Shown here: positions 34,262-44,072 of the stretch, one piece after another
How positions within the stretch are numbered: position 1 is the first letter of the stretch
Layout: each line of letters opens with the position of its first letter
Assembly (NCBI RefSeq): GCF_002741985.1
Contig: NZ_APHW01000110.1
Span: 1 to 63,565, forward strand
Source: Vibrio rotiferianus CAIM 577 = LMG 21460
GTDB lineage: Bacteria > Pseudomonadota > Gammaproteobacteria > Enterobacterales > Vibrionaceae
Direction: 5' to 3'
DNA length: 63,565 bases
Notes under the pieces: model-generated
What the model was told of the DNA's origin: nothing
What the model saw: the letters and a program-made list of their open reading frames with translations, nothing else
Database searches by the model: none
Translations under genes and position numbers: made by a program

Positions 34262-35497
34262 ATGGGCTGCTGCGACGCACCTGGCTTGATGCCAATTGAA
34301 GAAGCGATGGATAAAATGCTATCGCGAATCAAACCTATCCAAACTACGCTTTCTCTTCCACTTGCTGATGCTCTTGGCTTTGTACTGGCAGAAGACATCT
34401 TGTCTCCTATTCACGTACCGCCATTCGATAACTCAGCAATGGATGGCTACGCTATTCGCATTCAAGATCTTGAGTCATCTTCTGTTTTGCCTCTGGCAGG
34501 TAAATCATTTGCAGGACAACCTTTTGAAGGTGAATGGCCTCAAGGTACCTGTGTTCGCATCATGACTGGCGCAAAAATCCCACAGGGTTGTGATGCCGTT
34601 ATCATGCAAGAAAACACAGAAGTAACGGATGCTGGCATTCAGTTCAACCAAACTGACGTGAAACCGCAAAACAACATCCGCCCAACAGGTGACGACATCA
34701 AACAAGGTGACATCGTACTGGCAAAAGGCGCACGTTTAACACCTCGCGATATTCCGATGATTGCGTCTCTTGGTGTAAGCCATGTGACTGTAGTACGTAA
34801 GCCAAAAGTTGCTTTCTTCTCTACAGGTGATGAGCTTAAACCACTGGGCGAATCACTAGACGAAGGCCAAATCTACGACAGCAACCGTTACGGTATTAAA
34901 CCGCTTATTGAGAACTTCGGTTGTGAAGCCTTTGATCTTGGCATCATTCCAGATTGCCCAGAAACTCTAAAAGCAACCTTTGAACAAGCGCAAACATTGG
35001 CAGATGTGGTCGTGACCTCAGGCGGTGTCAGTGTAGGCGAAGCGGATTACACTAAAGACATTCTTGAAGAGCTTGGTGAAATTGGCTTCTGGAAGCTAGC
35101 AATCAAGCCGGGTAAACCTTTCGCATTTGGTAAGCTAAGTACAGCTTGGTTCTGTGGTCTGCCGGGTAACCCTGTTTCTGCCGTGCTCACCATGTACGTG
35201 CTTGTTCAACCGATGCTGGCAAAACTTGCAGGTCACACTGAATGGAAAGCACCTGAGTCTATTCCTGCAACAACCAAAACCGCCTTTAAGAAAGCACCGG
35301 GGCGTACCGATTACCAACGTGGTATCTACACATTAGAAGATGGCAAGTTTGTGGTTGAAACAACGGGCAACCAAAGCTCTGGCGCATTCCGCTCAATGAG
35401 CCTAGCGAACTGTTTTGTTGTATTGGAACGCGAACGCGGCCGAGTTGAAGTGGGCGAAACGGTTCAGATTCAACTATTCAACTCAACCCTTTACTAG
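34262..35497 (+). CDS. moeA: Molybdopterin molybdenumtransferase MoeA
   Basis: A 411-aa MoeA: PPFDNSAMDGYAI at the N-terminus, the MPT-binding domain with STGDEL and TSGGVSVGEADYTKD, LPGNPVSA and a C-terminal beta domain. It inserts molybdate into adenylylated molybdopterin. It starts at ATG 34262 with AGGA upstream and lies 9 nt before moeB, as in the E. coli moeAB operon. Confidence 0.97.
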   Translation: MGCCDAPGLMPIEEAMDKMLSRIKPIQTTLSLPLADALGFVLAEDILSPIHVPPFDNSAMDGYAIRIQDLESSSVLPLAGKSFAGQPFEGEWPQGTCVRIMTGAKIPQGCDAVIMQENTEVTDAGIQFNQTDVKPQNNIRPTGDDIKQGDIVLAKGARLTPRDIPMIASLGVSHVTVVRKPKVAFFSTGDELKPLGESLDEGQIYDSNRYGIKPLIENFGCEAFDLGIIPDCPETLKATFEQAQTLADVVVTSGGVSVGEADYTKDILEELGEIGFWKLAIKPGKPFAFGKLSTAWFCGLPGNPVSAVLTMYVLVQPMLAKLAGHTEWKAPESIPATTKTAFKKAPGRTDYQRGIYTLEDGKFVVETTGNQSSGAFRSMSLANCFVVLERERGRVEVGETVQIQLFNSTLY

Positions 35498-35506
35498 GAA
35501 ATCGTT

Positions 35507-36256
35507 GTGGATATTCTTTCCGATCAGGAAATGCTGCGTTACAACCGCCAAATCATTCTTCGTCAATTTGACTTTGATGGGCAAGAAGCACTCAAACAAG
35601 CGTCAGTGTTGATGCTAGGTGCTGGCGGTTTAGGCTGCGCATCAAGCCAATATTTGGCCACTGCCGGTGTCGGTAAAATAACGCTGATTGATGATGATAT
35701 CGTCGAGTTGTCTAACCTTCAGCGCCAAGTGCTGCATCACGATGCGGATGTTGGCCGTAAGAAGGTAGAATCGGCGGCAGATGCACTACGCGAACTTAAC
35801 CCGCACATCATTGTAGATACCATCGCAAAGCGTCTTGATGATACAGAGCTAAAAGGCTTGATCGAACAGCACACAATTGTTGTTGATGCATCAGATAACG
35901 TAGATACGCGTAATCAACTTAACCGCTTGTGTTTTGAGACCAAAACACCGCTAATTTCAGGTGCGGCCATTCGCATGGAGGGACAAGTAAGCGTGTTTAC
36001 TTACGATGACCCAGCGCAACCATGTTATCAGTGCCTGAGTGCCTTGTTTGGCAGCGGTGCACTAAGTTGCGTTGAAGCTGGAGTAATGGCGCCTGTTGTC
36101 GGTATTGTCGGTGCAGTCCAAGCGATGGAAGCGATTAAAGTGATTGCTAACTACGGGCAACCAAAGAAAGGTAAAATCCTGATTTTGGATGCGCTCAGCA
36201 TGTCTTGGCGAGAAATGAATCTGATGAAAATGCCAACCTGTCCGGTTTGTGGTTAG
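35507..36256 (+). CDS. moeB: Molybdopterin-synthase adenylyltransferase MoeB
   Basis: 249 aa, from GTG 35507 preceded by AGGA. E1-like Rossmann domain: GAGGLGCASSQYLA (ATP site), LSNLQRQVLH, ASDNVDTRNQLN. Zinc-binding pairs are PCYQC and CPVCG at the C-terminus. It adenylylates the C-terminal glycine of MoaD so that sulfur can be added. Second gene of the moeAB operon, ended by two hairpins. Confidence 0.96.
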   Translation: MDILSDQEMLRYNRQIILRQFDFDGQEALKQASVLMLGAGGLGCASSQYLATAGVGKITLIDDDIVELSNLQRQVLHHDADVGRKKVESAADALRELNPHIIVDTIAKRLDDTELKGLIEQHTIVVDASDNVDTRNQLNRLCFETKTPLISGAAIRMEGQVSVFTYDDPAQPCYQCLSALFGSGALSCVEAGVMAPVVGIVGAVQAMEAIKVIANYGQPKKGKILILDALSMSWREMNLMKMPTCPVCG

Positions 36257-36261
36257 TTCTA

Positions 36262-36338
36262 TACCCAAGTCACCCCAAGATACTTGGGTATACACTTCAA
36301 ATCACTCCCAAAAAGCCCAACACCGAGTTGGGCTTTTT
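36262..36338 (+). terminator. Tandem hairpins ending moeAB
   Basis: ATACCCAAGT/ACTTGGGTAT (about 36262-36294) is a first stem without T run; AAAAAGCCCAAC (36310-36321) with GTTGGGCTTTTT (36327-36338) is a typical terminator. Confidence 0.85.
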
Positions 36339-36462
36339 CTCATTTTGACAATCATAAATAAAACCCCTTCTCACTTCAAAATCAATTCTTTAAAAATCAA
36401 AGCTTTAAAACATGGCACATTCCTTTCATTGCATATATCACAAACCAATGAGAGGGTGAATT

Positions 36463-38577
36463 ATGAAAAAGATGTCACTATTACTCGGGCCGCTACTGGC
36501 GAGTGCATACGCACAAGCCGCTCCGTTTGATACATGTCCAAGCAAAGCGTATCTTTTCCAATCAGCTCCAGTTCAAATCTATGGCGTCAACTTAGTTACA
36601 GGCTCAACGACTCTTTTAGAGGACGACACGGGGTTAGCTTCGGGCATTAACGGTGTGGGTTTTGACTTTACTGACCGTTACATTTATGGCTACGATACGA
36701 CAAATAAGAAAATCATTCGACTGGGTAAAGACTTTCAAGCTGAAACACTGAACGTTTCGGGTCTGCCTACAGACCATACCTTCTTTGTCGGAGACGTCTA
36801 CAATCACGTTTACTACTTGTATCGCAAAGGTAAAGGCTTATTCTCTATCGATCTCTCCCCGCTTGACTCGGATCCAAACGCAACGCTAAGCGTCGAAAAA
36901 ATCACATCAACGGCTAGTGTTACCCTAACAGACTTTGCTTTTCACCCAGGCGATGGCTCACTTTACGGCATTGATAATAATTCAGGTGTCCTGTATGAGT
37001 TCAATCCTAGCAACGGTAACGCAACAGCTATTGGTGATACCGGCGAAACAGGCACATTTGGCGCTGGTTACTTCGATGTGAACGGCAACTACTATGTTTC
37101 ACGCAACCAAGACGGTAAGATCTACCGCATCGACTTATCTTCAGATAACTCAGCCAACATTGCTGCAGGTATTGTCCCTGCTGTTGAGTTTGTCTCTAAC
37201 GGTCCAAGCTCAAACAAAAATGATGGTGCGCGTTGCGCGAATGCCCCTATTATTGATGAAGATGACCCCATTGATTTTGGCGATGCTCCCGATAGTTACA
37301 GTACAACGCTTGCTTCGAATGGCCCCCGCCACGAAGTAGACGGCGTAACTTGGTTGGGCCCTTTAGCGCCAGACGGCGACGCTGATGGTCAAGTCGCACC
37401 TTCAGGCGATAACAAGGTCGGCATTGCAGATGAAGATGGTGTGGGTTTTGTCTTCGCTCTTGATCCAGGCGTCGGATCTGTAGTGACAGTGAACGCGTCA
37501 ACTTCCGGTTATTTGAACGCTTGGTTCGATTGGAATCGTGATGGTGATTTTGATGATGAAAACGAACATGTATTCACTGACCAGCTTCTATCACCAGGCA
37601 ACAATGTCTTGCCATTTACTGTATCCATGACCGCCACTGCTGGTAACAGTTGGAGCCGTTTCCGCTTTAGCCAACAAACTGGGCTCAACTACGATGGAGG
37701 TTCGACATCTGGCGAGGTAGAAGATCATCCCATTACGATTACCAATAACGGTTACTCAATCCAGCATTTTCCAAGTGCAAGTGGCTACGCGACTGTTGCT
37801 TATGAAGATAACTGGCCATATACCGCAGACTACGATATGAATGATCTCGTTATGAAATTTAATATCAAGGAAACCAGTTTAAGCGGCGATGTAAAAAACA
37901 TTAAGATTGTAGGGGATATGGCTGCGTATGGCGCAAGTTATAGCAACGGTTTTGCGTTCCGACTGCCAGGAATATCTAGAAGTGATATTAACTCATCCAT
38001 CTCAACACTCTCTTACAATGACATTATTCAAGACAGTAACGGTTTAGAAAATGACGCCAGTGAAGCAATTTTCATTATTCACGAAAACTTGAGTGACTAT
38101 GCTTCATCCAGTTGTAAGTTCTTCCGAACACAAGAAGGATGCAACGATAATACAACATTCTCTTTCACTTTAGATATCTACCTAAATGACGATGTGGATA
38201 CCAGTAGCCTGCAGGCTATGCCGTATGACCCGTTCATATTCGCAACACCAAACACATACCATGGTGATGGAATTACTTTTCAGCCAGGCCGTAAGTGGGA
38301 AGTGCACCTCGCCGATCAAAGTCCTACAGAAAAGTTTGATGGAAACAACTTGTTCGGCATTGGCGTAGATGCTAGCAACCCTTCTACAGGTACCTACTTT
38401 AAAACAGCCAACAACCTCCCCTGGGCACTACTCATTGTAGAAAACTGGCAATGGCCTCTAGAAACCGTCGATCTTGTTGAAGCCTACCCCTCATTTGCAG
38501 GTTATGCAGAATCAGGAGGAACCCAATCAACAAGTTGGCATCAACTCCCTCAAGCAAGCAAATGTTATACGCCATAG
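36463..38577 (+). CDS. Secreted LruC-domain protein with propeller-like and GEVED domains
   Basis: A 704-aa exported protein with signal peptide ending near AYAQA. Residues about 25-265 have repeated short beta blades (FDFTDRYIYGYDTT, FHPGDGSLYGIDNNSG, YFDVNGNYYVSRNQDGKIYR), like DUF6923/propeller domains. Then DFGDAPDSY and a GEVED domain ending SGEVEDH with a calcium-type DWNRDGDFDDENE loop. The C-terminal third is an LruC domain (EDNWPYTADYDMNDLVMKF). Such proteins are surface-exposed or released; role unknown. A lipoprotein gene follows at once (stop and ribosome site overlap), implying one unit. Confidence 0.85.
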   Translation: MKKMSLLLGPLLASAYAQAAPFDTCPSKAYLFQSAPVQIYGVNLVTGSTTLLEDDTGLASGINGVGFDFTDRYIYGYDTTNKKIIRLGKDFQAETLNVSGLPTDHTFFVGDVYNHVYYLYRKGKGLFSIDLSPLDSDPNATLSVEKITSTASVTLTDFAFHPGDGSLYGIDNNSGVLYEFNPSNGNATAIGDTGETGTFGAGYFDVNGNYYVSRNQDGKIYRIDLSSDNSANIAAGIVPAVEFVSNGPSSNKNDGARCANAPIIDEDDPIDFGDAPDSYSTTLASNGPRHEVDGVTWLGPLAPDGDADGQVAPSGDNKVGIADEDGVGFVFALDPGVGSVVTVNASTSGYLNAWFDWNRDGDFDDENEHVFTDQLLSPGNNVLPFTVSMTATAGNSWSRFRFSQQTGLNYDGGSTSGEVEDHPITITNNGYSIQHFPSASGYATVAYEDNWPYTADYDMNDLVMKFNIKETSLSGDVKNIKIVGDMAAYGASYSNGFAFRLPGISRSDINSSISTLSYNDIIQDSNGLENDASEAIFIIHENLSDYASSSCKFFRTQEGCNDNTTFSFTLDIYLNDDVDTSSLQAMPYDPFIFATPNTYHGDGITFQPGRKWEVHLADQSPTEKFDGNNLFGIGVDASNPSTGTYFKTANNLPWALLIVENWQWPLETVDLVEAYPSFAGYAESGGTQSTSWHQLPQASKCYTP

Positions 38578-38588
38578 GAGGCCGTAAT

Positions 38589-39020
38589 ATGAAACGTTAT
38601 TTTGCTCTAAATACTATCCTATTACTTGCGGCATGTGGCGGCGGTGACAGTGGTGGTAGCTCAACACCACCGACTACGCCAACTCCTGTGAAGGCACCTA
38701 CAATGCACGAACTTGAAGTGCCTGATGGATTTGACTATAGCCCAGTGGTTAAGGGGGCGTTAAGCGTAGACATTAGCAACTATTCGACTAAAAGAGCTCA
38801 TTTAACTATCTACACAAACTTTAAGAGTGATGGTTCAGACCGCTATATAGCAGACTACAACAGTGTTATTGCATCTGCTTCACTCAACCAAGGAGCCACC
38901 AAACTTAGGTATTCAACATCAGATAGCCAAGGACCGTTATTAGTAGAAATTTGGTTGCTCGACCAAACTCAACCACTACAGAAAGTCATTACTAAAGAAG
39001 AAACAAACTGGGTACTTTAA
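38589..39020 (+). CDS. Small lipoprotein, partner of the LruC-domain protein
   Basis: 143 aa from ATG 38589 (GGAGG upstream, overlapping the previous gene's end). The lipobox is LLAACGGG, followed by a flexible Gly/Ser/Pro/Thr linker (to about residue 38) and a beta-sandwich-like domain. I do not recognise the family. Co-transcription suggests it anchors or serves the LruC-domain protein at the outer membrane. A terminator follows. Confidence 0.82.
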   Translation: MKRYFALNTILLLAACGGGDSGGSSTPPTTPTPVKAPTMHELEVPDGFDYSPVVKGALSVDISNYSTKRAHLTIYTNFKSDGSDRYIADYNSVIASASLNQGATKLRYSTSDSQGPLLVEIWLLDQTQPLQKVITKEETNWVL

Positions 39021-39042
39021 ATTGTTCAAATATTGAACTGGA

Positions 39043-39074
39043 GCGCATTATCTCTTTGATAGTGTGCTTTTTTT
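39043..39074 (+). terminator. Terminator after the lipoprotein gene
   Basis: GCGCATTATC (39043-39052) pairs imperfectly with GATAGTGTGC (39058-39067), followed by seven T. Confidence 0.7.
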
Positions 39075-39113
39075 ATTGTAAAACAAATAGGTGTTAAAAA
39101 AGCAAGGACGTAA

Positions 39114-39422
39114 ATGGATAACGCAAAGATATACACTTATTCGTTTCTGGGATTAACCGTTGTATTGCTAGTGTTTTTACTGCTTAGCAAGTCAGAAAGT
39201 GAGCAAAATATAGTAACGATGACGGTAGAAAGTAATACTTTGACGCAATCTCTCGACGGTCACAGGCGATACTTAGTTGTGCGATCCGAACAATATGGTC
39301 AGCAAAGAGTATCTGTACCACCATCCTCAGATTGCCCTGTAGGTGCCAATGCCTCATTCGAAGTAACGTCTACACTAATTTCTGCTACGCATTTCAAGTT
39401 TCTAAGCTGCCGATACGAATAG
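39114..39422 (+). CDS. Small single-pass membrane protein
   Basis: 102 aa: one membrane helix at about residues 7-26 (YSFLGLTVVLLVFLLL), then a soluble part of about 75 residues with two Cys. AAGGACG precedes the ATG. Family unknown. It sits between the LruC pair and a sulfurtransferase; spacing of 54 nt to the latter allows co-transcription. Confidence 0.65.
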   Translation: MDNAKIYTYSFLGLTVVLLVFLLLSKSESEQNIVTMTVESNTLTQSLDGHRRYLVVRSEQYGQQRVSVPPSSDCPVGANASFEVTSTLISATHFKFLSCRYE

Positions 39423-39476
39423 TTACGAATACATTCATATAATCTCACTGCCCCGTAAAAAAGATAGGTTCACAAA

Positions 39477-40310
39477 ATGAGTAATCTGATTTCAGCGATA
39501 CAACTTAAAGAGTTAATGGAAACCAGATCGGTAAAACTCCTAGATGCGAGCATCACATTCCAGATACCTTCAGAAGCACCAAAAATAACCAACCAATGGA
39601 TTGCTGGCTCAATACGATTTGATTACGACCATGACTTTTGTGCACTCGATTCAGACCTACCTCATATGATGCCCAGCGCAACGCTATTTCAACAAAAAGC
39701 TCGAGCGCTAGGACTAAATAACAGTGATTGTATCGTTGTTTATGATAACTCAGGAACACTCGCGTCACCTCGAGCATGGTGGATGTTATCCGCGATGGGG
39801 GCAACAAATGTATTAGTGTTGAACGGAGGTTTACCCGCTTGGATTGAAGCAGGGTTTGAAACCGTTGAAGAACTTAATGAACCGCAAGGCGGTGGAAGTT
39901 TTCTGGCCAAAAACAACGCATCTGCATTTATCTCCGCTGCAGAGGTACTCAAATTTTCAACAGAGCAATCTGCCAATATTCTAGACGCTCGATCTAAAGC
40001 TCGTTTTTTTGGGAAAGTGCCTGAACCAAGAGAAGGTTTACGTAGTGGTCACATACCACATTCAATAAATTTGCCGTTTGGTCGCCTACTCAATAATGGG
40101 GCTTTTAAACCGCTTGAAGATCTTAGAGATGCATATGCGGATTTAGATTTAGATGCTGATAAGCCACTGGTGTTCAGTTGTGGGTCTGGCGTAACTGCAT
40201 GCATTCTATTGCTTGCTGCTCACGAAATAGGGTTTCGTAGCCTCTCCATATACGATGGGTCATGGACAGAATGGGGCGCAGACACCTCACTGCCAATTAA
40301 ATGCGAATAA
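39477..40310 (+). CDS. sseA: 3-mercaptopyruvate sulfurtransferase (two rhodanese domains)
   Basis: 277 aa, two rhodanese domains (about 5-130 and 150-275). The catalytic loop in the second reads SCGSGVTAC; CGSGVT marks mercaptopyruvate rather than thiosulfate sulfurtransferases (which have CRxGxx). Length matches E. coli SseA (281). It moves sulfur from 3-mercaptopyruvate to an acceptor. The gene symbol is by resemblance; orthology was not tested. It lies 19 nt before the c-di-GMP phosphodiesterase gene. Confidence 0.85.
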   Translation: MSNLISAIQLKELMETRSVKLLDASITFQIPSEAPKITNQWIAGSIRFDYDHDFCALDSDLPHMMPSATLFQQKARALGLNNSDCIVVYDNSGTLASPRAWWMLSAMGATNVLVLNGGLPAWIEAGFETVEELNEPQGGGSFLAKNNASAFISAAEVLKFSTEQSANILDARSKARFFGKVPEPREGLRSGHIPHSINLPFGRLLNNGAFKPLEDLRDAYADLDLDADKPLVFSCGSGVTACILLLAAHEIGFRSLSIYDGSWTEWGADTSLPIKCE

Positions 40311-40329
40311 GATAACTAAGAAGTAATGT

Positions 40330-42621
40330 ATGGCTGGAATTAAGAAAAATATTTGGACTCTTTACCTAATACTGCTAGCAGCCAGTATCGGATTATTCCT
40401 TCTATTTGGCCATTATCATTACGAATCAAATTTAAACAAGTACAAAGACAAGCAACTGCTTCAGCTTGAACTTTTTTCCAACTCTGTTGAATCGCTTTTA
40501 AAAGGGCAGGAATCATTACTTGAAGTTGTTGGGTACCAGCTTGTTAGCCAAAATGATTTTACTCGCACAGCGGCACTGCAAATTCGCCCAATATTAGACA
40601 ACTTATTGAATATTCACCCTGTAATCGCAGGGTTCGGCTTGGCAAACCCCAATGGTGACTTTCTTGCGGTTAGTTCAAACTTAAACCTATCCAAACTACA
40701 TAACCTTAAGCAAGATCCTGTTACAAGAGATACATTTATTGAAGCTTTAGGCTCCGATAGAATGATTCTTGGCAGAACCTACTTTATGCCAGCACTTGAC
40801 TCTATGGTTATTCCAATAAGAAAAGCCATTCGAGATAGCAGAGGTAATACACTTGCCGTCATGACGGCAGGATTAAAAATGAACTCCACACTGGTTTTTC
40901 GAAGTGATGTTCATGCCCATCAGCATAATCAAGTGAGCCTAATACGTGAGGACAGCTACCTCATGTTTACTTCTTCAGCAGGAGCTTCTTACAGAAATTA
41001 TCAACAACCAGTAACGACCTCGAACCAAAAAATTCTAAAATCTTTATTTGAAGAGGAGCTAGGCTTAACCCCGGAGCAAGTAAGAACATCTAATAAGACA
41101 TACAATATCGTTAGCTCCGATCCAAAAGTAGACAAACTCATCACACTAAAATATCTCCCGGACTACTCTTTATGGGCAATTTCGTCTACTAGACTGAGTT
41201 ATATTCAAAGCACATTTCTAGAGCAATTTTCGCTATATTTCTTAGTTTTCATCTTTATTCAAGCTGGCTTCTATGCGCTGGTTAAGTCCATTGCGAGCAA
41301 TGAATTGGCAACTAGACAACAACTCTATTTTCAGGCGACTCACGACACATTAACAGCCCTGCCTAATAGAGAGTACTTGAGGGACAATATTCATAAATGG
41401 ACAGACGGCAAAGCCGAGCCATTTGCTCTCTTATTTGTTGATATGGATAACTTCAAATCAGTCAACGATACGCATGGCCATGAGTTTGGCGATCTTGTTT
41501 TGAAGCAAATAGCCAGACGACTCAAACATTTTGACTCTCACAGGCGGCTAATCGTTCGAGAGGCCAGTGACGAGTTCATTATTTTGACCAAAGCGATAGA
41601 TGAAGAGCAATTGAAACAATTTGCTCGCGAATTAATTATGGCTTTATCGCAACCTTATGCCATTACAGACAACCAATTCTTGTTGAGTTGCAGCATCGGG
41701 GTTTCTCACTATCCTGAGCACGGAAAAGATTTAGACGCTCTATTGCTTTCTTCCGATATTGCCATGTACAAAGCGAAGCAAGAAAGAAACGCATACTGCC
41801 TTTTTAATGAAGAGATGCAGGCTCAACACCTAAGAAAAATGAGAATTGAGCAGCGCCTACGTATTGCGGTTGAGCATCGAGATATCTTTATGGTTTACCA
41901 ACCGCAACTGTGTAAACAAGGTAAAGTGTATGGAGCAGAAGCGTTGGTGCGCTGGATTGACCATGAATTAGGCTTTGTACCACCAAATGAGTTTATCCCA
42001 GTTGCCGAAAGTTCTGGGTTAATGGTTAGATTAGGCAGACTGATTCTAGAAAAAAGCATCGAAGATATCGCCAGCTTATACACAAATGTAGAGCAACCAA
42101 TCCGCATATCGGTAAATATATCGGTCAAACAATTTCTACAAAGAGACTTTATTGAACACCTAATATCAACACTTAATGCTCACAATGTATCTAGTCACGT
42201 TATAACGCTTGAGATTACAGAAAACTTATTTATTGAAGATCTAGATAAGTTTTCACCAATCTGTCAGCAATTACACCTGATGGGTTTCCAAATATCGCTT
42301 GACGACTTTGGTACAGGTTACTCCTCTTTGAGTATGCTTAAAGCCTTGCCAATTGATGAGCTGAAAATTGACAAAAGCTTCATCGACAACATTGAAACTG
42401 ATGAGAAAGCCCTCAACATGGCAAAAAACATCATCGATATTGGCAAAAACTTTGGTATGACTGTACTCGCCGAAGGCGTCGAAACCATAAAACAGCAAGA
42501 AAAACTAACCCAATGTGGGTGCGATTTGTATCAAGGGTATCTTTTTTCAAAACCAATACCAATTGATGAGTTAGAGAGCTATGTAATGCAAAACCAAAAA
42601 ACAGAAGAAGCCGCCATATAG
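40330..42621 (+). CDS. GGDEF-EAL protein, probable c-di-GMP phosphodiesterase
   Basis: 763 aa. Membrane helices at about 10-28 and 300-320 enclose a periplasmic dCache-like sensor. The GGDEF domain is degenerate: the signature reads REASDEF, so cyclase activity is unlikely. The EAL domain (about 515-755) is complete: AEALVRW, NIS, EITEN, DDFGTGYSSL, ELKIDKSF, EGVE and YQGY. It should degrade c-di-GMP under control of a periplasmic signal, the GGDEF part perhaps binding GTP. Follows the sulfurtransferase by 19 nt. A terminator overlaps its stop. Confidence 0.94.
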   Translation: MAGIKKNIWTLYLILLAASIGLFLLFGHYHYESNLNKYKDKQLLQLELFSNSVESLLKGQESLLEVVGYQLVSQNDFTRTAALQIRPILDNLLNIHPVIAGFGLANPNGDFLAVSSNLNLSKLHNLKQDPVTRDTFIEALGSDRMILGRTYFMPALDSMVIPIRKAIRDSRGNTLAVMTAGLKMNSTLVFRSDVHAHQHNQVSLIREDSYLMFTSSAGASYRNYQQPVTTSNQKILKSLFEEELGLTPEQVRTSNKTYNIVSSDPKVDKLITLKYLPDYSLWAISSTRLSYIQSTFLEQFSLYFLVFIFIQAGFYALVKSIASNELATRQQLYFQATHDTLTALPNREYLRDNIHKWTDGKAEPFALLFVDMDNFKSVNDTHGHEFGDLVLKQIARRLKHFDSHRRLIVREASDEFIILTKAIDEEQLKQFARELIMALSQPYAITDNQFLLSCSIGVSHYPEHGKDLDALLLSSDIAMYKAKQERNAYCLFNEEMQAQHLRKMRIEQRLRIAVEHRDIFMVYQPQLCKQGKVYGAEALVRWIDHELGFVPPNEFIPVAESSGLMVRLGRLILEKSIEDIASLYTNVEQPIRISVNISVKQFLQRDFIEHLISTLNAHNVSSHVITLEITENLFIEDLDKFSPICQQLHLMGFQISLDDFGTGYSSLSMLKALPIDELKIDKSFIDNIETDEKALNMAKNIIDIGKNFGMTVLAEGVETIKQQEKLTQCGCDLYQGYLFSKPIPIDELESYVMQNQKTEEAAI

Positions 42622-42630
42622 GCGGCTTCT
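42606..42630. terminator. Terminator at the end of the GGDEF-EAL gene
   Basis: AGAAGCCGCC (42606-42615) pairs with GGCGGCTTCT (42621-42630) across the stop codon; convergent with the chitinase gene. Confidence 0.7.
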
Positions 42631-42650
42631 GCTCTGTTTGAAGTACTGTT

Positions 42651-43946
42651 CTAGTTTTGCATTTCCTTATACATTACTTCAACAAGCTCGCCTTTCGGGT
42701 CACCTGATAACTCCCACGTAAAGATACCGCCAAGATTAGTTTGCTTCGCCCAATCTGCTTTGGCTTTGATAGAACGTTTATCTTCAAATGAGATGAACAC
42801 TTTGTTGTCTGGGTTCCATAAGTAAGGGGCTTGAGACTGTTCATCGTACTTATATTGGTAACCTTGTTTTGCGCTGTAGTTCTTCATAAGGTCCCAGAAC
42901 ATGAAGTAGCCATTCTCACCAGTACCAAACTGTGCGCCTTGTTCAGAAACTAGGTCTTGCGTTGGTAGGTCACCAGAGAAATCTTTAGTTCCTTGCCAAC
43001 CGCGACCATAAAACGCAGCGCCAATCACCAATTTTTCGCTCGGAATACCCAGCTCAATCATTTGATTAATGAACACGTCAGCGCCCATGCCCCACCAACT
43101 GCGGTCCGTGGCATGCAAGTTTGTTGTGTGCCCTGTTTGTTGTCCCCAGCCGCCAAGGAAGTCATACGTCATGGCAAACATATTGGTCAAGTAAGGCTGG
43201 GCGGCTTTCCAGTCAATGCCCGCGGCTTTTGGACCGACACCCACTGCTGTTGAAAGCTCGTACTCACGCTTGGTCTGTTTCGCTAGCGTATCTAGATCAC
43301 CACGCATGGTTTTAACGAGATAAGTGAAAGCGTCGCGCTCTAAAGCTTTCTGCTCATCCGTAAGCTTAGTATCTGGATTCCAAGGCGAAGTCGTTAGGCC
43401 GCCGCCACCTGGGTATTCCCAATCCAAATCTATACCATCAAAGAAATCGTACTTTGCAATCAACTCGACAGCCGTTTTAGAGAACTGATCCATTGCTTGC
43501 TGGTTTTTAGCCATCGCGTGGAAAGGCTCTGACATGGTCCAGCCACCAAAAGAAGGGAGAATTTTTAGATCAGGATGTTGCTTCTTAAGCTCGGCGAGTT
43601 GAGCGAAGTGCCCTTTATATGGCACATCAACAGAAACAGGACCAAAGTCTTTTTCTAGTGCCGCCTCGGTATCAACCAGAATCGCGCTATACGGTTCTTT
43701 ACCTTCACACTGTTTTGCGACCAGTTTTTGTATGGTTTCTGACGCGCCAGTATGAGGACCACACATGCTCAAAAACGCGTAGATAATATGAGTCAGGTTG
43801 TCAGCTGGAATGTCTTTTACCGTATATGGGTTATCTGCGTTAGCGTACTGCCAGTCAGCAAAATAGCCTGCCACGACTTTTTGCTCGGCTTGCGCCATGC
43901 CTGTTAACCCCGTAAATAGCGCAGCTGCGAGAAGTGTCTTTTTCAT
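42651..43946 (-). CDS. Secreted GH18 chitinase
   Basis: 431 aa with a signal peptide ending LTGMAQAE. GH18 barrel: KILPSFGGWT and the catalytic DGIDLDWEYPG (DxxDxDxE complete), AMTYDFLGGWG and GGIFTWELSGD at the end. There is no carbohydrate-binding module, so it likely acts on soluble chitooligosaccharides or in combination with others. Chitin use is a core trait of vibrios. Good ribosome site (GGAGG). Monocistronic. Confidence 0.95.
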   Translation of the reverse strand: MKKTLLAAALFTGLTGMAQAEQKVVAGYFADWQYANADNPYTVKDIPADNLTHIIYAFLSMCGPHTGASETIQKLVAKQCEGKEPYSAILVDTEAALEKDFGPVSVDVPYKGHFAQLAELKKQHPDLKILPSFGGWTMSEPFHAMAKNQQAMDQFSKTAVELIAKYDFFDGIDLDWEYPGGGGLTTSPWNPDTKLTDEQKALERDAFTYLVKTMRGDLDTLAKQTKREYELSTAVGVGPKAAGIDWKAAQPYLTNMFAMTYDFLGGWGQQTGHTTNLHATDRSWWGMGADVFINQMIELGIPSEKLVIGAAFYGRGWQGTKDFSGDLPTQDLVSEQGAQFGTGENGYFMFWDLMKNYSAKQGYQYKYDEQSQAPYLWNPDNKVFISFEDKRSIKAKADWAKQTNLGGIFTWELSGDPKGELVEVMYKEMQN

Positions 43947-44072
43947 AATTTCCTCCAGAGTAATTAACTACAAACTACTCCTGAGGATTATTTTTAACTT
44001 GGAAACGAAATCAGGCTGCGAGTCATTTATAAATCCTCGCAGCCGGATTGCATAAGTTGCATATTATTTGTG

